From Omphalotus guepiniiformis (taxonomy: Eukaryota; Basidiomycota; Agaricomycetes; Agaricales; Omphalotaceae), in the NCBI GenBank assembly GCA_028554645.1, contig JAQOOI010000063.1, forward strand, positions 1 to 64,000: 64,000 bases of DNA. The letters run 5' to 3'. Position 1 is the first letter of the stretch; each line of letters begins with the position of its first letter. The translations under genes were made by a program, and so were the position numbers. The notes under the pieces are model-generated. The model saw only the letters and a program-made list of their open reading frames with translations. It did no database searches and had not been told where the DNA came from. Shown here piece by piece: positions 57,301 to 64,000 of the stretch.

Positions 57301-60300
57301 AAAATCAGCCTGATGCGCCACCCAATCCTACTGTGACGGAGGATGACAAGTCAAAACGGTCCACAGTTTATGAGCGTCTTGGTGACCCGAAGATCCTTGT
57401 TGTTGGTAAGTCATTGTTTCATATATGGGATTGAGCTACTTTCACTGATTGCCAAAAAATTAGGTCGTGTAGTACATCAGAAAAGAATACGGAAATTAAT
57501 TCGTCTAATGCCTCACTGTGCTTCGGTCAATATTGCTGCGTGGCAGGAATGTTATTCACGATTCAGTTCTTTGACAGAAGCTATCATGCGGTCGATCGAC
57601 GATGCTGCCGACGACGTGACTATTCGTCACGGCCATAGATCAGAGTTTCATCAAGTAAGGCATTATATTGATATTCATGTTGGAATATTGCTCACTTGGA
57701 TATAGGAAAAAGTATCTCAATGGCAAAACTTGGCGTTATTTTTGGCCTCGACTGCGGGTGCCTGTCTTCAAGAGGACCATGATCCTAACCACCTAGCATC
57801 TGTTGTACCTCAGAAGTTCCTACCAGATTTTATGCGAGTGATGCAGCGACCAGGCATCCTCGTCTCCGAGTTCGTGAACGATCTTACTGCTTTGCTCATT
57901 TGCGAGGACGTACAAGTTCGAGATGTGGCTCGAGAGGCATTGGGGGCGGAGTTGAGTCCTCGTTTGTACCCGAAGATTCTCAAATATTTCGACGAGTGAG
58001 TTTTATTCAGTAAAAGTTACACACCAGAGAACTCACTGCCTTCTTACAGAGTTGTGCAAGCAGTTCAGCTTGAGAAACAGAACAGGGATGGGAGAGATAA
58101 GAGCACGTCGGAGAACATGCTCCTATTTGTAGATCAGGTGCGTTGCGGTTTCCGTGTCCTTGAATGAAAGCTGACTCGTCTTTGATCAGTTCATCGCTGT
58201 TCTGAAATTAATTGCCGAGAACACACAAGTACGAGTAGAAGAGGTTGCGAATATCGACATCAGTCCTACTCTACTCGGTCTTGCTTCTTTTATAACTCGG
58301 TTCGACACGCCGGAGAGCTCTCGTATCAAGTCAAAATTCTGTGCTCTTTGCGACAGCGTGTGTGAACGAACGGAATGTCTGACTTTGCGAAGAGACAGTC
58401 CTGCTCGTCGTGACATTCTAGATACGATCATTCTATGGATAGTGCCCCCAGAGGTTCGTTGTCACTATGACTGCGTTTGGTCTTGTCGCTGAATTCTCTT
58501 ACTAAGGGTCCGTCGGAGAGTAACCATATGCAATACGAGCTGAACATGGCGTGTTTGCGCACATGTGTCAAACTGCTTGACCGTCTGCAACTTCGCCCTC
58601 CAGAGCCGTCTAGTGCGGGAGATGACAGCGTCCATTTCGTTTCAAGGCTTTTCATCAAGTATTCGACTGTGCTCTTGAACGGCCTTGAAATTTGTCAACT
58701 CGACATTCCCGTAAGCACGATTTTTTGTGTGAAGCTTTCTCGGTTCTGAGTTTTCACTTTACAGACTTCAGATAGCGTTTCGGACGTGGGTTCCATTCAG
58801 AGCGTGAGGTCCAATGCTGTCATATCATCACATCATGAGCTCAAAGGATAATCTATAGAGAATGCGTGCCTCTCAAAGAGAGACAGAACTTCGCGAGTTG
58901 GTGATCACGGGCCTGTCACACCTAGTAAGCGCAAACACGGAAAGTGGCTTTAAACATTGCCTTCCCTTGGCCTACAATGAAGACAATCGCAAAAGAACCA
59001 TCTTTGCGCATGTCTTTGCGCGAGTTATGAGTCAAGGTACCAAGTTCGATCCTGAGGAACGATCTAGCCCAGTAAATGGTCAACATCGGCTGGCGACAGT
59101 GGGTACAATTAACTTTCGTGTTACGCCTACTAACTTTGGTCTTCTCTAGTTGATGAAGGAATCGGATGTGAGTTCGCTTCAGATGATATTGCTTGTGTAT
59201 GCTTACTTGGGGCTAAGATGACACTGGTTGTCGCTGTTTGCGAGACCTGTCCGCCAGGAGACGTGGAGTCCATGATATCCGTTCTTCTTAACTTATTTGA
59301 TACTAGAGCGTCTCTAATGAAGTTGGTCAAGGTCATGATTGACCGTGAAGTGGCGCATACCGGTGTGTTTAACTTATCTGTATAATGTGACGATGGATTT
59401 ACTTCGTGCAGAAAACGAGGCTTCACTTTTCCGCAGCAACAGTACCTGTACCCGCTTCTTGTCTGCATTTGCGAAGATCCATGGGTACAACTATCTGCGG
59501 GGTCTTGTCATGCCTCTTATCAAGTGCATGGAGTCTTTGCCTCCCGGGCAAGGGTATGAGTTGGATCCGGCCAAAGCGGGAGAACAAGATGTTATACAAA
59601 ATCGAAAGAATATCGAATTCGTAGCTAAATCATTCCTTGATATCATTACAGCTTCCACAGAGGCCCTGCCTTCGTGAGTATTCAATCTTTCGGCTTGTCA
59701 TGATCTAATTATGCCTTCCAGCATGTTTCGTGAGATTTGCGTGCACATAGCTAAGACAGTGTCAGTATCGTGAATCTTTGAAAATGCTATATATTGATGA
59801 TTATTTACAGTTCACAACGATGGCCGGATGCCAAGTTTGCTGCTCTTGGGGCATTTGTGTTTCTTCGGTATGATGAAGTCGCAAAAGAATGCTTGCTGTT
59901 CCTGACTCCACCATAGATTCATTTCCCCTGCAGTAGTCGCTCCTGAAACGATAGATCTTGAGATACCGGGAGATGGTCTACGTCGTGGTTTGACTCTCAT
60001 TGCGAAGATCATTCAAAACCTTGCAAACAACATCTTCTTCGGAAAAGAAGCTCACATGATGGTTCTGAATGATTTTCTTCGCGAACATATCGCTCATGTC
60101 ACACGCTTCCTGAGTGAACTCAATGTGAGTCATGCCAATTGCAGTATTGGGTTGCAATTCATTCATTTGACCAGCGATACAATCCGGGCGAAGACGACGA
60201 CGACGAGTGGTTGGGCACCACATCTGATGACACCGACATTCTGGTGTTGCATCGCTTTTTCGACAAGCATGCTGATAAAATAGGAAAAGAGTTGCTTAGT

Positions 60301-63300
60301 ACGCCGAAAGCTTCTGCAGAAGGCGACACTTCCGCGGTCAATGGCAAGAGAGCTTGGGATGATCTTTGCACATTACTTGTAGATCTTGGGCCTCCGATGG
60401 AAGTCCCAAAAATCTCTTCTCTAGACAAGAAGGACCATCGCGAATTTAAGGAGTTGATGGCTAGATGTGCCGATCGATCGACAGAGGCTGTTCAGGACAT
60501 ACTCCTTGTAGCTGCACCACCCAATGTAATTATTGACTGTTTGTGGAAGTTCATGACGCTGACTCATTGTCGCAGAGGACCAATAATACAGCATACTTCG
60601 TCTTCCGTTTCTCGAAGTTGAATGTGGAAGCTATAGATATGGAACTCATGCTGTACTACTTTTTCGCGGTAAGTCTCGTCACACGTTGAAGTTCTGTCAT
60701 TGACCGTTCATTTGGACTAGACATTGACCTCCCCGGAATACCAAGATTGCTTCCACGAGATCATCCTTGACTGCACAGACTTCAGCTCGATGTCGGAAAT
60801 ACCCTTGTTTTGGCTGAAGTGGCATTCGGAGCTGATACCATCCGACGTCCGAATGCGAATAGTGAAAACCCATATACTCAATCCAAATGTCCTCATGCAG
60901 AAGTTCTTGAGGCGAATGTACAACGTCTGCCCTGGTTTGTGGTGTCTCTATTGGTGCTGTGCTATAACTCATTCCTTCTGTAGGAGCTGCCTTTTGTGGG
61001 GAGGCACGAGCGTGGAGTTCTATTGCGGAGTTCTGGAACGGAGCAAAAATTCCCCAAGCTGTGATCGAGTCTGATGCGCTCAAGTACCCTTGTTGGTGTC
61101 CATTTTTGAACGCCAGATCCAATTTCTAACCCTTTGTCGTTAGTGAGCTTGGAGCAGGAACAATCTGACATGTATCCCGACGTCACAATGAAAATGGGTC
61201 AGACTCGTACACCCGTCTTCTTGAGCATTGGTGCCACCCACATTCGAATTACGACGGTGTGTATCAATTCACTTAGCTCACACTCAACATTTAATGACAC
61301 GATTCAGGCGCGGACTTCCCAGATATCAACAGGGCTAGTGTGCCGCGCAACTGAGATTGTCCTCTTGGCTGATGTTAGTGACGTATATAACGTCCAAACT
61401 GGACACGAATCCAACGAGTTCATCATCCGCCGCAGTCGGCAGGGTGATACGATTTATTTTACCTCTCCAGGTAGGGAAACGATCGTGAAGGTAATCACTC
61501 AGTCAGGTTTAATCTGTTCCATGATTTGACATGTTTGTTAGGCAATCCGTGCTGCCAAAGGCCGCCTCAAAGAATCCCATAGTCTGTTGGCAGAAAGATT
61601 CTTGCGCTTCTCTAACGTGCCGGCAACACTGTTACATGTGGGTTTGCTTAGTGTAGACCCCTTGGATGAAGAATTGCGAGCTGCGGCGTATGACCTTCTG
61701 GGCGCAGTCAGTGCATACCTCAATTATGACAAGAGCCCGATAATAGCACCCAAATGTAAGTCCATGTACAGATCATCTTTTGTTCTGGTACTCAAAATCA
61801 TTTGCAGCTGGTTTCGTTCCCGGAGACTCAGTCTCATTCGTAATCAGTTTCAGTACTCGCATTGCTCAGTTCGCCCCACAGCTGACCTTGGACTTCATCT
61901 CTGAAGTCGCAGCTGGTCTGATTTCTTCGGAGAAGAACCCGGCTCTGCAGACATTACAACGGATTACCTGTATACGCTACATGAGTCCTTGGATCAAGAA
62001 TTTGGAGGCATTTGCTAATCCAACTAGTCCTCTATATGAACGTTCGGGAGCTAGATTGCGGGACTGTATACGCGTTCTGATCGACTTGACAATTTCTATA
62101 CCCGAGGTAAACCTTGACCCTGCTACTTCGTCCTCTTTGTCCTGATTAATCGTTCCTCGAAAGCTTGCGACAAACGTCTTCACGAAATACATCTGGAACG
62201 AAGTTGGGAAACTGGAGAGTAGTGTCGTAGAGATTATCTTCGATGAAATGATTCGGGCAGCCACTGATGGTGGGATTGGCACCCACCGCTGTGAGATCAT
62301 GACGCATACAATCACAGCCATTTCCTCCATTCACGTCCGAGGGCGATTATTTGCCAAACTACGCAAGGTGAGTCAAAACCAATTTGACTTCGTTATCAGG
62401 CTATTGACATGTTTTTATCACAGGCAATCATCAAGGCTTCTCCCCGCTTAATGAGGGTGCCTGCAAACAGCTCTGGATGGACTGAAGTTTCTACTTTGAT
62501 ACGAATCACGCTAGTAGCCGGTTCTGACGCTCGTCAGCCTGTGCACGATCAGCTCTATGTTCCCGAAATTGCGCACATAGTCACTCTTATTGCCGGCGTT
62601 GGATCTACCCTTGTACGCAAGTCGGTGTATGGCATCGTCGTCAACTTGCTTCAATCGTTATATTTCGCGCGAGTAGAGGAAGGACCTGCTCCTGAAATGT
62701 TGCAGCTGATCACCGACTGCACTACGCAAGAAGAAATTCTTCAATTGTTTGGCCTAATTCGCCCAACCAATACAAGCGAGTACTCGAGCTATGATCCTCC
62801 AAACGACAAGGCGGTTCTTGGCATGCAAGAGCGGCTCACAGCACTGCTTGTCCGAATTCTTGACGTATCAGCTGGGACCAAAGGTTAAATTTTTCATTAT
62901 TGTGATCTTCAGTCTACTTATGCCCTGTTCGCATGTAGGTCAATTGAATGTCTGGAAGGCTCGATGGATGAGTCTTGCGACTGCTTCCGCATTCCAATAT
63001 TCGTCTATGATTCAAATGCGCTCGTTCACGGCGCTTGGAGCACTGGCGACTTCCGATGTCGACGATGATTTCATGTACCAGATGCTCATGGCTTTCAGAA
63101 CAGCACTAGCACAACCCGAAGTGTCTGACATCACGGCCTTGGTTAGCATGTTGCGCTGCGTCACAAAGGTCATTCCAGGTTTACCAGCTGACTCTCGACA
63201 TGTCCCACAACTCTTTTGGTTGGGTGTTGCCTTCCTGCAGTCAAGCCATATCGCATTCTTCGAGGATGCAGCTGGACTAGTAGTTTTGACGATGCGGGTA

Positions 63301-64000
63301 ATGGAGAAGCGTGGTATGTTCGCAAACAGCACTGTACCGTTGAGGCTTCTGGAAGCGCGATCGTCAATTGAGGAACCTGCTCAGCAGTTCGATAGCACCT
63401 TACAGCTTTCCTATGATTCGAACTTCTCGTTTTGTCTCGCTGCTGTCATTTTCAAGGGAATACGGCACAGCGGGCTCAGAGAGTCAGCAGAGGAAGCATT
63501 GCGAACTTTGCTTGGTGTGACTGTCCGGGTATCCAAGTCGCAACACGATCTTGCGAACGGGTACTCCGATGATGTACTTGATCCAGATGCGCTTGGGTAT
63601 TTCCTCGCTCTTCTCTCGTTCTCGACGACGAACTCGGAATATCGCCGGCTGCTCAAGGAGTGTGATGTTGATGAATCTATGTTGCCGGATGAAGATTCTA
63701 CTGTAGTTGATGAAAGCTCGGGAGTTCCTCCAATTTCGATCGATCTTCTGGGTATCAACGATCACAATACAGCACTGCTAACGACTTCATTCATCAGCGT
63801 CATGCTGTCGACTGCTCAAGGAGACGATGCTGAGTCCGAAATCCTGTATAGTATCCTCGCCGATATCGCCATGTCGTATCCCGAAACGATTCAGATGGCA
63901 TACGTGGTATACTGCTTTTACCGGGCAAAGGAACTGACGATGCTTCTATAGATACGAAAGCTTGCAAGACAGAATCAAAGATATCTTCGCTAACTCTTCC
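54375..64000 (+). CDS. Ras GTPase-activating protein, Ira/neurofibromin type (runs off the right edge)
   Basis: This large multi-exon gene encodes the fungal counterpart of yeast Ira1/Ira2 and human neurofibromin, which switch Ras off by speeding GTP hydrolysis and so lower cAMP/PKA signalling. The ATG at 54375 begins MPRRPSAAAGLASN. A long helical-repeat N-terminal half follows (54.6-58.8 kb), including YSGRLSHKSARFFEEML. The GAP domain lies at about 58.9-60.1 kb. It has LVSANTESGFKHCLPLAYNE, the arginine finger in LFRSNSTCTRFLSAFAK, and FLRFISPAVVAPE, split by a 51-bp intron near 59867. A Sec14-like segment (about 60.7-60.95 kb: LPSDVRMRIVKTHILNPN-type, ILNPNVLMQKFLRRMYN) and a PH-like segment (61.2-61.5 kb) come next, as in neurofibromin, then more helical repeats to the edge. 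The C-terminus lies beyond the window. A broken copy of the GAP part is at 20717-22323. Confidence 0.92.

Noticed and set aside
59120..59220. Apparent frameshift in the full Ras-GAP gene before CETCPP
   Set aside because: A 50-bp intron from GTGAGT to CTAAG restores the frame, so the gene is intact here.

Overview
The window is nuclear DNA from a basidiomycete fungus, most likely an Agaricomycete (mushroom-forming). The reasons are dense short GT..AG introns of about 50-70 bp, overlapping gene-dense blocks, and recognisable fungal families: Tnp2 transposase, Rrp7, an Ngr1/Nam8-type RNA-binding protein, and an Ira/neurofibromin Ras-GAP. I cannot fix the genus. All splice models were read by eye.

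Layout. 0.8-5.7 kb: a multi-exon Tnp2-type (CACTA-like) transposase on the minus strand. 5.8-8.6 kb: repeats and unassigned sequence. 8.6-18.8 kb: a host block with a small hypothetical protein, a WD40 membrane protein with a long Ser/Ala repeat tail, a two-RRM protein, a single-pass membrane protein with two PPxY motifs, a kinase-like relic and a RING protein. 19-26 kb: repeats, a chimeric pseudogene joining a Ras-GAP fragment to a Doa10/SSM4-like fragment, and a small putative membrane protein. 26-31.3 kb: a LINE with two ORFs whose reverse transcriptase is cut off. 31.3-38.8 kb: a repeat island poor in CpG, with two solo LTRs that still have target-site duplications, a second copy of the small membrane protein gene and a second copy of a dispersed repeat. 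38.8-50 kb: a tandem pair of related membrane-protein genes (one with a duplicated glycine-zipper region), an MFS transporter, RRP7 and an NGR1-like gene. 50-54.3 kb: mostly unassigned. 54.4-64 kb: the Ras-GAP gene, running off the right edge. It is the likely source of the 20.7-22.3 kb fragment, or a close relative of that source.

The most unusual signal is a family of five short elements at 5.8, 12.2, 15.2, 19.1 and 19.4 kb. Each holds three spaced copies of an 11-bp box, GACTYGGYGTC. Four of the five lie upstream of a recognised gene and in its sense orientation; three of these are about 170-255 bp from the start codon. I know of no described motif that matches. Other points of interest are the Ras-GAP/Doa10 fusion at a microhomology, the glycine-zipper gene pair with a copied promoter block, the paired small proteins with a GGNFNNV-type N-terminus, and CpG-biased substitutions between repeat copies that suggest cytosine methylation.
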